From a bacterium (GTDB taxonomy: Bacteria > Chlamydiota > Chlamydiia > Chlamydiales > SM23-39), in the NCBI GenBank assembly GCA_021811265.1, contig JAJZPH010000014.1, positions 1 to 43,382 of the forward strand: a stretch of DNA of 43,382 nt. Reading direction: 5' to 3'. Positions 15,455 through 23,268 of this stretch are shown in pieces. Positions within the stretch are counted from its first letter, which is position 1. Each line of letters opens with the position of its first letter. The position numbers were made by a program, and so were the translations under genes. Under the pieces are notes generated by a model that was given only the letters and a program-made list of their open reading frames with translations, was not told the DNA's origin and did not search any database.

Positions 15455-16779
15455 TTGGCATTGGCGGCATTGGAATGAGTGCGCTTGCGCGTATTCTTTT
15501 GGAAAAAAAGGCAGTTGTGTCTGGAAGCGATATCCATTGCTCGAAAATAGTAGAGTCGCTCCAGTTGTCAGGGGCTCAAATTACATTGGGCCATGCAGAG
15601 AACAACCTTCCGAAAAACGTAATTGTCGTCTATTCGAGCGCAGTACGACCTGGCAACCCAGAAATATTGATGGCAGAGAAGATGCATCTTCCTCTTCTTC
15701 ACCGCTCGAAACTTTTAGACCGACTCATGCAGGGACAAAAACCACTTCTCGTTACAGGGACACATGGAAAAACAACGACAACAAGTCTTCTTGCCACGAC
15801 GCTTTTAGAGTCTGGGAAGGATCCCTCTTTTGTGATCGGTGGTATGCTTGTGGACTATCAAACCAATGGACGGCTCGGCCATGGTTCTTATTTTGTGGCA
15901 GAAGCCGATGAAAGTGACGGCTCATTTTTGCAATCGAAATCCTTTGGGGCCATTGTCACCAACTGCGAGCGCGAACACATGGATTATTGGAAAGATGAGC
16001 AGAGTCTCCAAAAGGGGTTTGCCACTTTTTTTTCTCAAGTCTTTTCTAAAGAGCATCTTTTTTGGTGCAAAGATGATCCTATACTTGCATCACTTTCTCC
16101 TCCCGGAGTTTCTTATGGGTTTTCTCGTGGAGCCGATTGCAGGATCGAAAATTTTTCACAAGATGGTTTTTCTATTTCGTTTTCTCTTGAGTTCGAAAGA
16201 AGACGCTTTGAACAGATTCGGATACCTTTGACTGGTAAGCACAACGCTTTGAATGCGGCCGCAGTTTTTGGCCTGTCCTTGCGCTTGGGGCTTGCAGAAG
16301 AAGAGATCCTAAGGGCTTTTGGCAAATTTTCTGGGGTGTGTCGCCGCCTGCAGCATAAGGGAAGAGTAGATCTTGTCGATTTTTTTGATGATTATGGTCA
16401 CCATCCCACGGAAATCAGAGCCACTCTTTTGGCCCTGCGTGCGGCAGTAAAAGAAAGAAGGATTGTTCTTTTATTTCAGCCCCATCGCTATTCTCGGACA
16501 AAAGATCTCTTTTTGGAATTTGGCTCGGCTTTTACAATTGCAGACCTTTTTTTCATCACCGATTTATATGAGGCGGGAGAAAAACCAGAAATGGGCATTG
16601 ATGCGAAATGCCTTGCTGGAAGCATGACAAAAGAGTGCATCTATCTACCTAAAGAGAAAATCGAAGAAATTGCTTCTTTTTTAAAACCCCATGATGTTTT
16701 CATAACGATTGGCGCTGGTGATGTGACATCTCTTGGTGAAAAAGTTTTACAAGCTTTTGCAGGGCAATTGCGCACATGA
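15430..16779 (+). CDS. murC: UDP-N-acetylmuramate--L-alanine ligase MurC (not fused to Ddl)
   Basis: A 449-residue Mur ligase that adds L-Ala to UDP-MurNAc. It has an N-terminal IGIGGIGMSALA Rossmann loop, P-loop GTHGKTTTT at 110-118, EADESDGSF, NCEREHMDY, GKHNALNA and the C-terminal DDYGHHPTEI with QPHRYSRT. In Chlamydiaceae MurC is fused to the D-Ala-D-Ala ligase; here the protein ends at the normal MurC C-terminus and an FtsQ-like gene follows, so ddl must be elsewhere. The start is the ATG of QENSYH, preceded by GAGAGGG. An ATG 14 residues upstream has no support. Its stop overlaps the ftsQ-like start (ATGA). Confidence 0.95.
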   Translation: MQENSYHLIGIGGIGMSALARILLEKKAVVSGSDIHCSKIVESLQLSGAQITLGHAENNLPKNVIVVYSSAVRPGNPEILMAEKMHLPLLHRSKLLDRLMQGQKPLLVTGTHGKTTTTSLLATTLLESGKDPSFVIGGMLVDYQTNGRLGHGSYFVAEADESDGSFLQSKSFGAIVTNCEREHMDYWKDEQSLQKGFATFFSQVFSKEHLFWCKDDPILASLSPPGVSYGFSRGADCRIENFSQDGFSISFSLEFERRRFEQIRIPLTGKHNALNAAAVFGLSLRLGLAEEEILRAFGKFSGVCRRLQHKGRVDLVDFFDDYGHHPTEIRATLLALRAAVKERRIVLLFQPHRYSRTKDLFLEFGSAFTIADLFFITDLYEAGEKPEMGIDAKCLAGSMTKECIYLPKEKIEEIASFLKPHDVFITIGAGDVTSLGEKVLQAFAGQLRT

Positions 16780-17693
16780 GACGCAGGTTTTTTCTATTTT
16801 TGACAGGATTTTTTCTTTTGATGGGCGGTATTGCTCTTGTTGCCTCCTTCTTTTTGCAAATATGGAGGGAGAAAAGGGCACCTGATCATCCAACTCCTAT
16901 CGTAAAAATCGTCCAAAAACAGGAGGGTGCTTTTGCGCTTCCTGCTCTTTTTTTAGAGCAGCTATTAGGGCTTTCTCAAGATCATCCTTCCGATTTTTAT
17001 CTGTGGGATGAGAAGCTAGCTTCAGAAAAATTAAACTCCTTTCCTATCTTTTCTAAGGTCTATGTGAAGAAAGCATGGCCGCAAACGGTGGTTGTAAGCT
17101 ATCTGCTCAAACAACCCATTGCTCTTCTTTACGACTATGAAAATGTTGCCATTGACGATAAGGGATCTCTTCTGCCCTTAATTCCTTTTCTTCATTATGA
17201 AAAACTTCCCCAACTCTATTTGGATCTACCACCTTTTGGCCAAGAAGATCCTATTTCCCATCGCAAGGGAGGAGATTGGGAAAATCCGCTTTGTGGCAAG
17301 CAGATCGAATTGGCCTTGCATCTTTTATCGCTTTTTTCTCCAAAAGCTGTGGAGGGAGCTTTTACAGTGGAATGGATTGATCTTTCCAAAATTTTTTCAG
17401 AAAGTTACGGAAAACGAGAAATTGTGGTCTTTACGAAGACCGCACTAAAAATAGACGAAAATTTTGTTGCGATTTTCCCACACATTCTTAGGTTAAGCCC
17501 TATTCACTATGCCCAGCAGCTTGGGAACTACCTATCTCTACAAAAAAAAATGATGAAAGATTACCGCAAGCAGCTGAAAAAAAATTCCTATGCGCAACAA
17601 GAGATTCGATTTCGTCCCAAAATGATTGACTTGCGTTTAGATAGCCTTGCTTTTATCAATGGAAAGGCTACGGATGAAACGGAAGATTGGTGA
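16776..17693 (+). CDS. ftsQ: FtsQ/DivIB-like division protein
   Basis: A 305-residue bitopic protein with a short basic N-terminus, one membrane segment at about 5-28, and a periplasmic part that starts with a POTRA-like region. Its FPIFSKVYVKKAWPQTVVVSYLLKQPIALL matches the FtsQ pattern of 'V+R.WP..L.V.V.E..P.A', followed by DDKGSLLP. Residues beyond 130 are poorly conserved but have the beta/alpha mix of FtsQ. The identification rests on this motif plus position directly after murC. It is thought to link the early and late divisome. The gene overlaps murC by 4 nt and is the last in the cluster; ftsA and ftsZ do not follow, as expected for Chlamydiae. Confidence 0.82.
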   Translation: MRRRFFLFLTGFFLLMGGIALVASFFLQIWREKRAPDHPTPIVKIVQKQEGAFALPALFLEQLLGLSQDHPSDFYLWDEKLASEKLNSFPIFSKVYVKKAWPQTVVVSYLLKQPIALLYDYENVAIDDKGSLLPLIPFLHYEKLPQLYLDLPPFGQEDPISHRKGGDWENPLCGKQIELALHLLSLFSPKAVEGAFTVEWIDLSKIFSESYGKREIVVFTKTALKIDENFVAIFPHILRLSPIHYAQQLGNYLSLQKKMMKDYRKQLKKNSYAQQEIRFRPKMIDLRLDSLAFINGKATDETEDW

Positions 17694-17709
17694 TATTCTG
17701 CTTTTTAAC

Positions 17710-17732
17710 TATACCCAAGTTCTTTGGGCATA
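17710..17732. repeat. Fragment of the dispersed hairpin repeat (outer arms only)
   Basis: TATACCCAA and TTGGGCATA face each other around GTTCT, 17 bases after the ftsQ-like stop codon. Both arms match the outer ends of the copy at 121-180, so the interior appears to be deleted. It may form a short hairpin at the end of the mur operon. Confidence 0.6.
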
Positions 17733-17805
17733 GTACGATCGTGCATGCAGAAAAAACGGTTGTTTTTCCATCAGTTATTTTCGATCTCAACCGTCACAAC
17801 GATGT

Positions 17806-18405
17806 TCACAATTCTAAATTTTTGAAAAATTCGTCTAGATCCTTTTCTGAAAGTTCTTTGTCAGCTTTTCTTTTTTGCAAGTTCTCTTCGATGGCCGCAA
17901 GCTTTTGTTGCAAGTGCTTCTGCTCAAGTGAAGACATCGTTTGCAAAAGCTTTTGAATCGAAAGAATTTTGTCTAAGAGAAGTTTTTTTATCGCCTCTGC
18001 TTTTTGTTCGGTCAGACTTTGACAGAACAGAAGAGGAAGCTGCGAGAGCAGGTAGATGATCTTGGCATTGGTGCTTCCGCGTTGGAAATAGGCGAGAAGG
18101 TTGAAGAGAGACTCTTTTACCATTTCCAGCTGATCGGTAAGATCTAGAGGAATTGAGCGTACCTCTTCTTCCAAACGAACGAGATTTTCAACGATCCACT
18201 TTTTTTCTGCAGCCGAGAGAAGTTTCAATTCTTCCATGTTTTTCAACGTAGAGATCATTTCATAATAGCAGGACAGCCGTGAGAAAACTTCTAGATCTCC
18301 CATGTGGACAATCCGATTTTGAATTGTAAGATAAAGACTGTCAGCATCTTGAGACAGGGTGGATGGTTCTGTGGGAAAAAGAGAAGAAGATTCTATTTCT
18401 TTCAT
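17806..18405 (-). CDS. Hypothetical helical/coiled-coil protein
   Basis: A 199-residue protein that I do not recognise. It is almost entirely helical in character, Leu/Glu/Lys-rich, with no signal peptide or membrane segment. Residues 150-199 (EQKHLQQKLAAIEENLQKRK, then ELSEKDLDEFF) look like a coiled coil. Convergent with the mur operon, so the two transcripts meet in the 110-bp spacer. It could be a secretion chaperone or effector of the chlamydial type, but nothing in the sequence proves that. Confidence 0.6.
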   Translation of the reverse strand: MKEIESSSLFPTEPSTLSQDADSLYLTIQNRIVHMGDLEVFSRLSCYYEMISTLKNMEELKLLSAAEKKWIVENLVRLEEEVRSIPLDLTDQLEMVKESLFNLLAYFQRGSTNAKIIYLLSQLPLLFCQSLTEQKAEAIKKLLLDKILSIQKLLQTMSSLEQKHLQQKLAAIEENLQKRKADKELSEKDLDEFFKNLEL

Positions 18406-18563
18406 AAGACACTCTTTTGTAGCATCTTAAAATTTTTTTTCTGAAATTTTCATTCATTTTATTAAATTATAACATAAAAATTAATTTAATTTTTTTAAAA
18501 AAGTGCTGAAAACAAAATTGATCCCATGTTAATGGGAAAAGAAACTCTTTTTTAAGGAGATCT

Positions 18564-18863
18564 ATGAGAAGATTTTTGTTGTTGTTAACCTTTTTGGTGA
18601 GTTTTTCCTCTTCTCTCCCTTCTACTCTTTTTGCTGGCGGACGGCCAGAGAGAGTGTACGAAGAAGATGAGGATGCAATTTGGATTGGGCCTAGCTGGTA
18701 TGGAGGAATCTGGATCGACAACGAAGCGGATTTTGATGACTGGCACCATCGCCATTATGGGGATCGTCATAGGGATCATCATAGAGATGGGAAACGTCAT
18801 CATGAAGATCATGGTGGCGGTGGTGGGCGAGGCGGAGGACATCATGGAGGAGGACATCGGTAA
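18564..18863 (+). CDS. Small exported His/Gly-rich protein
   Basis: A 99-residue protein with a clear Sec signal peptide (basic start, hydrophobic 4-14, likely cleavage after TLFA near residue 24). The short acidic middle (YEEDEDA) is followed by an aromatic WYGGIWID stretch. The last 41 residues contain 12 His, many as HH or RH/DH pairs, and end in Gly-rich repeats. The pattern resembles periplasmic metal-binding or storage tails and small surface-exposed proteins; nickel, zinc or copper binding is only a guess. A strong AAGGAGAT lies directly upstream. It stands alone, with a dispersed repeat and two perfect hairpins behind it. Confidence 0.72.
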   Translation: MRRFLLLLTFLVSFSSSLPSTLFAGGRPERVYEEDEDAIWIGPSWYGGIWIDNEADFDDWHHRHYGDRHRDHHRDGKRHHEDHGGGGGRGGGHHGGGHR

Positions 18864-18878
18864 ACCTTGGCCTTCTGT

Positions 18879-18912
18879 ACCAAAAACCGATTTTCCAAGT
18901 TCTTTGTGTATA
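18879..18912. repeat. Dispersed hairpin repeat, half copy
   Basis: This half element reads ACCAAAAACCGATTTTCC followed by AAGTTCTTTGTGTATA, the reverse complement of the copies at 23219 and 37321. It begins 15 bases after the stop codon of the His-rich protein and is bordered by TA. Confidence 0.8.
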
Positions 18913-18936
18913 ACTGGGCATAGAGAAGTTATTACA

Positions 18937-18967
18937 TTATGCGGGAGAAAGAATTTCTCCCGCATAA
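18937..18967. terminator. Perfect 14-bp hairpin between convergent genes
   Basis: TTATGCGGGAGAAA (18937-18950) is exactly complementary to TTTCTCCCGCATAA (18954-18967) with a 3-nt loop. It lies between the convergent His-rich and MarC genes and probably ends transcription from one or both sides, although no long U-tract follows. Confidence 0.6.
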
Positions 18968-18971
18968 GAGA

Positions 18972-19008
18972 GTGTCTACAAAACGGCGAACCCTCATTTT
19001 GTAGACAC
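18972..19008. repeat. Perfect 12-bp inverted repeat (GTGTCTACAAAA/TTTTGTAGACAC)
   Basis: The arms 18972-18983 and 18997-19008 are perfectly complementary around a 13-nt loop. The right half (GAACCCTCATTTTGTAGACACC) is nearly repeated at 35080-35101 (GAACCTCGCTTTGTAGACACC), so this is probably a second dispersed hairpin family rather than a unique terminator. Confidence 0.55.
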
Positions 19009-19025
19009 CTTTCTAAGATAGATTT

Positions 19026-19634
19026 TTAGAAATTTTCCTTGATCATGGAGAAAATTCCCGAGAGGATCATTTTTGTTCCGATCAAACAGATCAAAAAACC
19101 ACCTAGGCGCTCCACTGCTTGGATTCCCTTTTCGCCGAGATAGTTTTTGATGTAAGAAGAAAGGTATAGAATCACAAAAGATGGAAACCAGGCGATGAGG
19201 GTGGCAAAAGTAGTTTCTAGGATGCCGACCTGATTGGAAAAGACAATGACGGTGGCAATCGAACCGGGTCCTGCAAGCCCTGGCATCGCAATGGGAACAA
19301 TGAAGGGTTCATGGCGAGGAAGTCCCTTTGTATCGCTGGGATTTGGGGGAAAAATCATTGTCAAAGAGATTAAAAAAAGAAGAACACCTCCGGCCACATT
19401 CATGATGGGGTGGGGTATGCCAATGACTTCTAAAACCTTGGTTCCGAAAAAAGTAAAGAGGAGAAGGATGCCTAAAGCAATCAAACATTCTCGTACAATG
19501 ATTTTTTTCTGCCGTGCTGCATCGTAATGAGCCAATAGAGCCATCATCAATGGCATAAAACTCAAAGCATTAAAAACTACGAAAATAGAAAGAGCTATCG
19601 AAAAAACCGATGCCGTTTCGTTTCCTGGATGCAT
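19026..19634 (-). CDS. MarC/UPF0056 family inner-membrane protein
   Basis: A 202-residue protein with six hydrophobic segments. NALSFMPLMMALLA in the first helix, GIPHPIMNVAGGVLLFLISL, then PIAMPGLAGPGSIATVIVF are diagnostic of the MarC family (UPF0056, including E. coli YhgN and MarC). The function of the family is unknown; early claims of multidrug resistance for MarC were not upheld. The length is normal. AAGGAAGG precedes the ATG. The gene is monocistronic, between prfC on the same strand and the His-rich gene convergent to it. Confidence 0.9.
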   Translation of the reverse strand: MHPGNETASVFSIALSIFVVFNALSFMPLMMALLAHYDAARQKKIIVRECLIALGILLLFTFFGTKVLEVIGIPHPIMNVAGGVLLFLISLTMIFPPNPSDTKGLPRHEPFIVPIAMPGLAGPGSIATVIVFSNQVGILETTFATLIAWFPSFVILYLSSYIKNYLGEKGIQAVERLGGFLICLIGTKMILSGIFSMIKENF

Positions 19635-19688
19635 AAAACCTTCCTTCTAGAGGGTTTGTTTCCAACATTATTAGCAAAACTGCTCTTT

Positions 19689-21290
19689 TCAGAAAAGAAC
19701 ATCGACAAGTTGGTGGTGGGGATTGAGTTTGATGCTATATTGTTTGTCCCATTCGCTGGTAAATAACACCATAGGAGAGTTTTTTCGATCCTGAACGATA
19801 AGGCAAGTAGTGGTTTTTTGAAATGTCTTTAAATCGCCTACGATCCAGGCACTGCATTGATAGGGAAGGGGAGTCAGAAGGGTATCCACTCCATACTCGT
19901 CTTGTAAGCGGTACTGCATGACTTCGAATTGCAACTGCCCGACTGCTGCAAAGATGGTATCTCCTACCCGATCGACAGTGTGGAGCATTTGAATGGCGCC
20001 CTCGTTGGAAAGTTGTAGAACCCCCTTGTCGAAAGGTTTTCTTTTAATCACATCTTTTGGAGAGATCTTGGCAAAAATTTCTGGTTGAAATTGAGGGAGT
20101 GGTTTGAATTGAAAATCCCCGGTGACAGAGAGGGTATCGCCGATGGAAAAAAACGAGGAGTTGATGACGCCGATGATATCGCCGGGATAGGCGTGTTCCA
20201 GAATGGTCCTTTGCCCTGCCATGATGCTATGGGGGCTGGAAAGACGTACCTCTTTTTTTAGCCTAAGATGTTTGACTATAAGATCTCGCTCGAAACGACC
20301 AGAGCAAATGCGGATAAATGCCATGCTGTCTCGATGGCGGCGATCCATGTTGGTTTGTAGTTTGAATACATAGCCACTAAATGGGGTTTTTACGGGATCA
20401 ACGGCAACTTCTGTCCCATCTAAGAGATTGGCAAGACGAGCTGATGGCGGTGGCGCTAGATGAACAAAAGCGTCGAAAAAGGGCTCTATCCCAAAGTTGG
20501 TCAATGCAGATGCAAAAAAGACGGGAGTGAGCCTACCTGCTAGAAATTCTTCTTGAGAAAAAGTGTTGCCGGCAGAGTCGAGAAGGTTTAGCTCTTCTTG
20601 GATTCTTTTGTATTCTGCCTCAGAAATTTTAGCCTTTGCTTCTCTGCTTTTTGCATCGAAACGCTCTATAAGAGCTTTTTGCGCTCCTGCAAGCGATGTT
20701 TTTTCAAAAAAAATAGCTTGATTGCTAAAACGATCGATGACTCCTTGGAAATCTCGATCGCGTCCGATGGGCCAGTTCATCGCATAGGAATGGATGTGGA
20801 GAACATTTTCTACTTCATTCATTAAATCGAGAGGATCTCGGCCGGGAAGGTCCATTTTATTAATGAGCGTCAAGACGGGAATTTTTCTAAGATGGCAGAT
20901 CTCGAACAGCTTACGAGTCTGTTTTTCCACCCCTTTTGCAGCATCGATGACCATGATGGCGCAATCAGCAGCAGTCAAAGTACGATAGGTATCTTCAGAA
21001 AAATCCTGGTGGCCAGGAGTATCCAAGACATTTACGATGATGTCCTTATATGTAAATTGCAGAGCAGAAGAAGTAATAGAAATGCCCCTTTCCTGCTCCA
21101 TTGCCATCCAGTCGGAAGAAGCAGCTTTGCGCCCTTTTCGTCCTTTGACCATTCCAGCTGTGATGATCATGCCAGAGTAGAGAAGGAGCTTTTCGGTCAG
21201 TGTTGTTTTTCCAGCGTCGGGATGGCTGATAATGGCAAACGTTCTTCTTTTGGCAATCTGGCCTTGGATCTCTTTTTGCAGTTCATTCAT
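19689..21290 (-). CDS. prfC: Peptide chain release factor 3 (RF3)
   Basis: A 533-residue translational GTPase. G1 is SHPDAGKTTL, the Switch I region has SSDWMAMEQERGISIT, G3 is DTPGHQDF and G4 is NKMD. The RF3-specific stretch RKAASSDWM and the C-terminal LQFEVMQYRL with YGVD place it in the RF3 rather than the EF-G group. RF3-GTP removes RF1/RF2 from the ribosome after termination. The length is normal (E. coli 529). The start is placed at the ATG of NELQKEI, with GAGGA upstream. An in-frame ATG 9 codons earlier is less likely. Confidence 0.95.
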   Translation of the reverse strand: MNELQKEIQGQIAKRRTFAIISHPDAGKTTLTEKLLLYSGMIITAGMVKGRKGRKAASSDWMAMEQERGISITSSALQFTYKDIIVNVLDTPGHQDFSEDTYRTLTAADCAIMVIDAAKGVEKQTRKLFEICHLRKIPVLTLINKMDLPGRDPLDLMNEVENVLHIHSYAMNWPIGRDRDFQGVIDRFSNQAIFFEKTSLAGAQKALIERFDAKSREAKAKISEAEYKRIQEELNLLDSAGNTFSQEEFLAGRLTPVFFASALTNFGIEPFFDAFVHLAPPPSARLANLLDGTEVAVDPVKTPFSGYVFKLQTNMDRRHRDSMAFIRICSGRFERDLIVKHLRLKKEVRLSSPHSIMAGQRTILEHAYPGDIIGVINSSFFSIGDTLSVTGDFQFKPLPQFQPEIFAKISPKDVIKRKPFDKGVLQLSNEGAIQMLHTVDRVGDTIFAAVGQLQFEVMQYRLQDEYGVDTLLTPLPYQCSAWIVGDLKTFQKTTTCLIVQDRKNSPMVLFTSEWDKQYSIKLNPHHQLVDVLF

Positions 21291-21364
21291 AACATCCTCT
21301 TCGAAGAAATGATACAAGTGGAGGAAATCTATGGAAAGGGATATTTTTCATCCAACTATATCTT

Positions 21365-22636
21365 TCAAGTAAGAGGCGAGAGCACCTTCTGGAATGTGTA
21401 CATTTTCCGCAGATGGATAAATAATGCTGAGTGTCCCACATGACAGATTCTTCGCTCTTTTGTTTTTGCTTGCAAAAGAGATAGTTTGATACTACGCAAC
21501 TGCCTTAAGTTGATCCTTGCCTTTTTGCTTCTATGGAGACAAGCCATTTTGAACCATTTTTCGGCGAGTCGCAAGTAGGCTATTTTTTTCTTTTTAGAAA
21601 GGATTTCTTCAGTTATTTGTGATGCATAAAAACAGCCTAGGCTATTCAGGGCATGCAAATAACCAGAGCGCCAAGCTTTTTTCAACCACCAGAGGTCCAG
21701 CCTTTCGTAGTACAGCTTTTGCTCTTTTTTTGCTGTTTTTTGCGCCATTTTTTTATAAAGACATCCAAGGGCGAATTGTGCTTTTGGATATTTTATTGCA
21801 GCAGCTTTCCGGTACCAGAATTCTGCAGATGTGTAATTCCCATAGTTTTCATAAAAAAGACCAAGCAGGCACTGAGTGCTTGGAAATCCTTTTTGTGCAG
21901 CTGCGAGAAGCCATCTTTCCGCAAGACGCAGATAGGTTGCTTGTTCTTCTTTCGCAGTGGCAATAGCTGCTTTTTTTTCATATACCATGCCAAGACCGGT
22001 GTGGCTGCCTAGTTCATCTTTCTCTACTACTTTTTGATATTGCTCTTCTGCCATCTGTAAGTAGCGCGCCTTTTCTTCTTTTTCTTGCACTAAGGCTGCT
22101 TTTTTCATATAGAAATCGCCAAGGGCCAAAGGGCCGAGTGGCGAATGTTCATCTTTCGCTTCTTGTTGGTATAGGTCTTCAGCCAAGCCCAGATATTTTG
22201 TTTTTTCTGATTCTTCCTCTGTGAGGTCTGCTTTTTTTTCCCAGAAATAGCCTAAGTTTACAAATGCATAAGGGAGGTTTTTTTCGGCTGCTTTTTTATA
22301 GCAAACTAGAGCCTCTTGTGTTTCTCCTTCGATGTCTAAAATTCCACCAAGCTCGAGATGCGCCGTGCCCTCTGTATTGCTAGCTTGTATTAAATATGCA
22401 CGGAGTCTATCGAAATAGTCGCTGGTGTCTTCTTGTTTGCAAAAAAAACTAGGTGAGCCTTTTTGAAATAGAGCGATATGCTGCCAAAAATCCTGATCGT
22501 TTATGCTGTCCAAGCCTGCATGTGTATAGGAGCGCATTTCCCATCCATGTTCCGGACACACAAAGACAGAGTTGTTTGCCGGGATTAATGCTTCCATCGG
22601 AGCCATTACTGTCCAACTAGAGCAGAGATCGGCCAA
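21365..22636 (-). CDS. Sel1-like repeat protein, C-terminal part of a frameshifted CHAT/caspase-like gene
   Basis: A 423-residue reading frame dominated by Sel1-like/TPR repeats from about residue 90 to 370: repeated 'A...LG.FY.KKA......YL..AE..Y' units. Its open frame continues upstream to the A7 run at 22738-22744 without a start codon. In that extension ATIISTGCFTGIDWARKL precedes the annotated start, and its Cys (22666-22668) follows a hydrophobic strand as in clan CD proteases. The only local starts are TTG at 22636 or ATG at 22606, neither with a ribosome site. It is therefore best read as the downstream part of one gene with the 130-residue frame ending at 22704. As it stands it may be non-functional or need slippage. 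Confidence 0.6.
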   Translation of the reverse strand: MADLCSSWTVMAPMEALIPANNSVFVCPEHGWEMRSYTHAGLDSINDQDFWQHIALFQKGSPSFFCKQEDTSDYFDRLRAYLIQASNTEGTAHLELGGILDIEGETQEALVCYKKAAEKNLPYAFVNLGYFWEKKADLTEEESEKTKYLGLAEDLYQQEAKDEHSPLGPLALGDFYMKKAALVQEKEEKARYLQMAEEQYQKVVEKDELGSHTGLGMVYEKKAAIATAKEEQATYLRLAERWLLAAAQKGFPSTQCLLGLFYENYGNYTSAEFWYRKAAAIKYPKAQFALGCLYKKMAQKTAKKEQKLYYERLDLWWLKKAWRSGYLHALNSLGCFYASQITEEILSKKKKIAYLRLAEKWFKMACLHRSKKARINLRQLRSIKLSLLQAKTKERRICHVGHSALFIHLRKMYTFQKVLSPLT

Positions 22637-22703
22637 TTTTCTTGCCCAATCAATTCCCGTAAAGCAGCCTGTGGAAATAATGGTAGCTTTCTTCTCTAAT
22701 CCC

Positions 22704-23096
22704 TCAAAATCCTCTAATGAGGGATTGGTATAAGAGGTTTTTTTCCCTCCTTAGTTCATCCAAAGCCAGAAAAGAAGGACTTCCATGGGAGAGAAAGATC
22801 AATAGGTTGATTTTTTGTCGAAATATCTTTGCTGTTCTTTGAATAGACTTATGGATATCAGAGGCTTCTTTGATCGAAGAAACCACCACTCGATGTGTGG
22901 TGGCAATTTCTAGTAAAAGAAATCTGTTAGATGGAAGCGCGAGCATGCCCGTGCGGTCGCTTCCATAGAAGTGGTCATAGTGTGCGGCTAAAAACAGAGC
23001 CAGAGGTGCTGTTTTGGTTTTTTCGCTATTTTTTTGATCGAGTTCTTTCAAAAAACTTTTAGGAAATAGCAAGACTTCCGAGGAGGAGCTAGTCAT
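22704..23096 (-). CDS. N-terminal part of a frameshifted CHAT/caspase-like cysteine protease
   Basis: A 130-residue frame. A hydrophobic strand runs into Ser-His104-Gly (INLLIFLSHGSPS), the usual surroundings of the catalytic His in clan CD proteases (caspase/CHAT). Earlier, HYDHFYGSDRTGMLALPS and VVSSIKEASDIHKSI fit the strand-helix alternation of that fold. The frame ends 21 codons after that His. Removing one base in the A7 run (plus-strand T7 at 22738-22744) joins it to ATIISTGCFTG, which supplies the Cys, and then to the Sel1 repeats. Reconstructed length is about 575 residues. The split lies between the two catalytic residues, so neither piece alone should be an active protease. Confidence 0.55.
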   Translation of the reverse strand: MTSSSSEVLLFPKSFLKELDQKNSEKTKTAPLALFLAAHYDHFYGSDRTGMLALPSNRFLLLEIATTHRVVVSSIKEASDIHKSIQRTAKIFRQKINLLIFLSHGSPSFLALDELRREKNLLYQSLIRGF

Positions 23097-23218
23097 TTAG
23101 TTTGGTGTAATGTTATTATTTTAATACAGTTTATATTAATAAATATAATTAATTATATTCAGTGTTTTTATTATTTTCAATTAAAAATCTTTTTTTTAAT
23201 TATGGTAAATAATTTTTT
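23097..23218. promoter_or_regulatory. Strongly AT-rich spacer upstream of the CHAT-like gene
   Basis: Nearly all A/T, lying between the start of the split protease gene and the repeat at the 3' end of the MFS gene. It probably carries the promoter for the minus-strand protease gene, but no single -10/-35 pair stands out in such sequence. Confidence 0.3.
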
Positions 23219-23248
23219 TACACAAAGAACTTGGAAAATCGGTTTTTG
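23219..23248. repeat. Dispersed hairpin repeat, half copy (left flank of MFS gene)
   Basis: TACACAAAGAACTTGG followed by AAAATCGGTTTTTG. It is inverted with respect to the copy at 24537-24565, so the MFS gene lies inside a pair of terminal inverted repeats. Its outer border is TA. Confidence 0.8.
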
Positions 23249-23268
23249 AAGCTATGGGTCTTCTTGCA

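Noticed and set aside
22738..22744. Canonical -1 programmed frameshift at the A AAA AAC heptamer in the CHAT-like gene
   Set aside because: The heptamer is in the right register, but a -1 shift leads to a stop after a few codons. Only a +1/-2 shift or loss of one A reaches the Sel1 frame.
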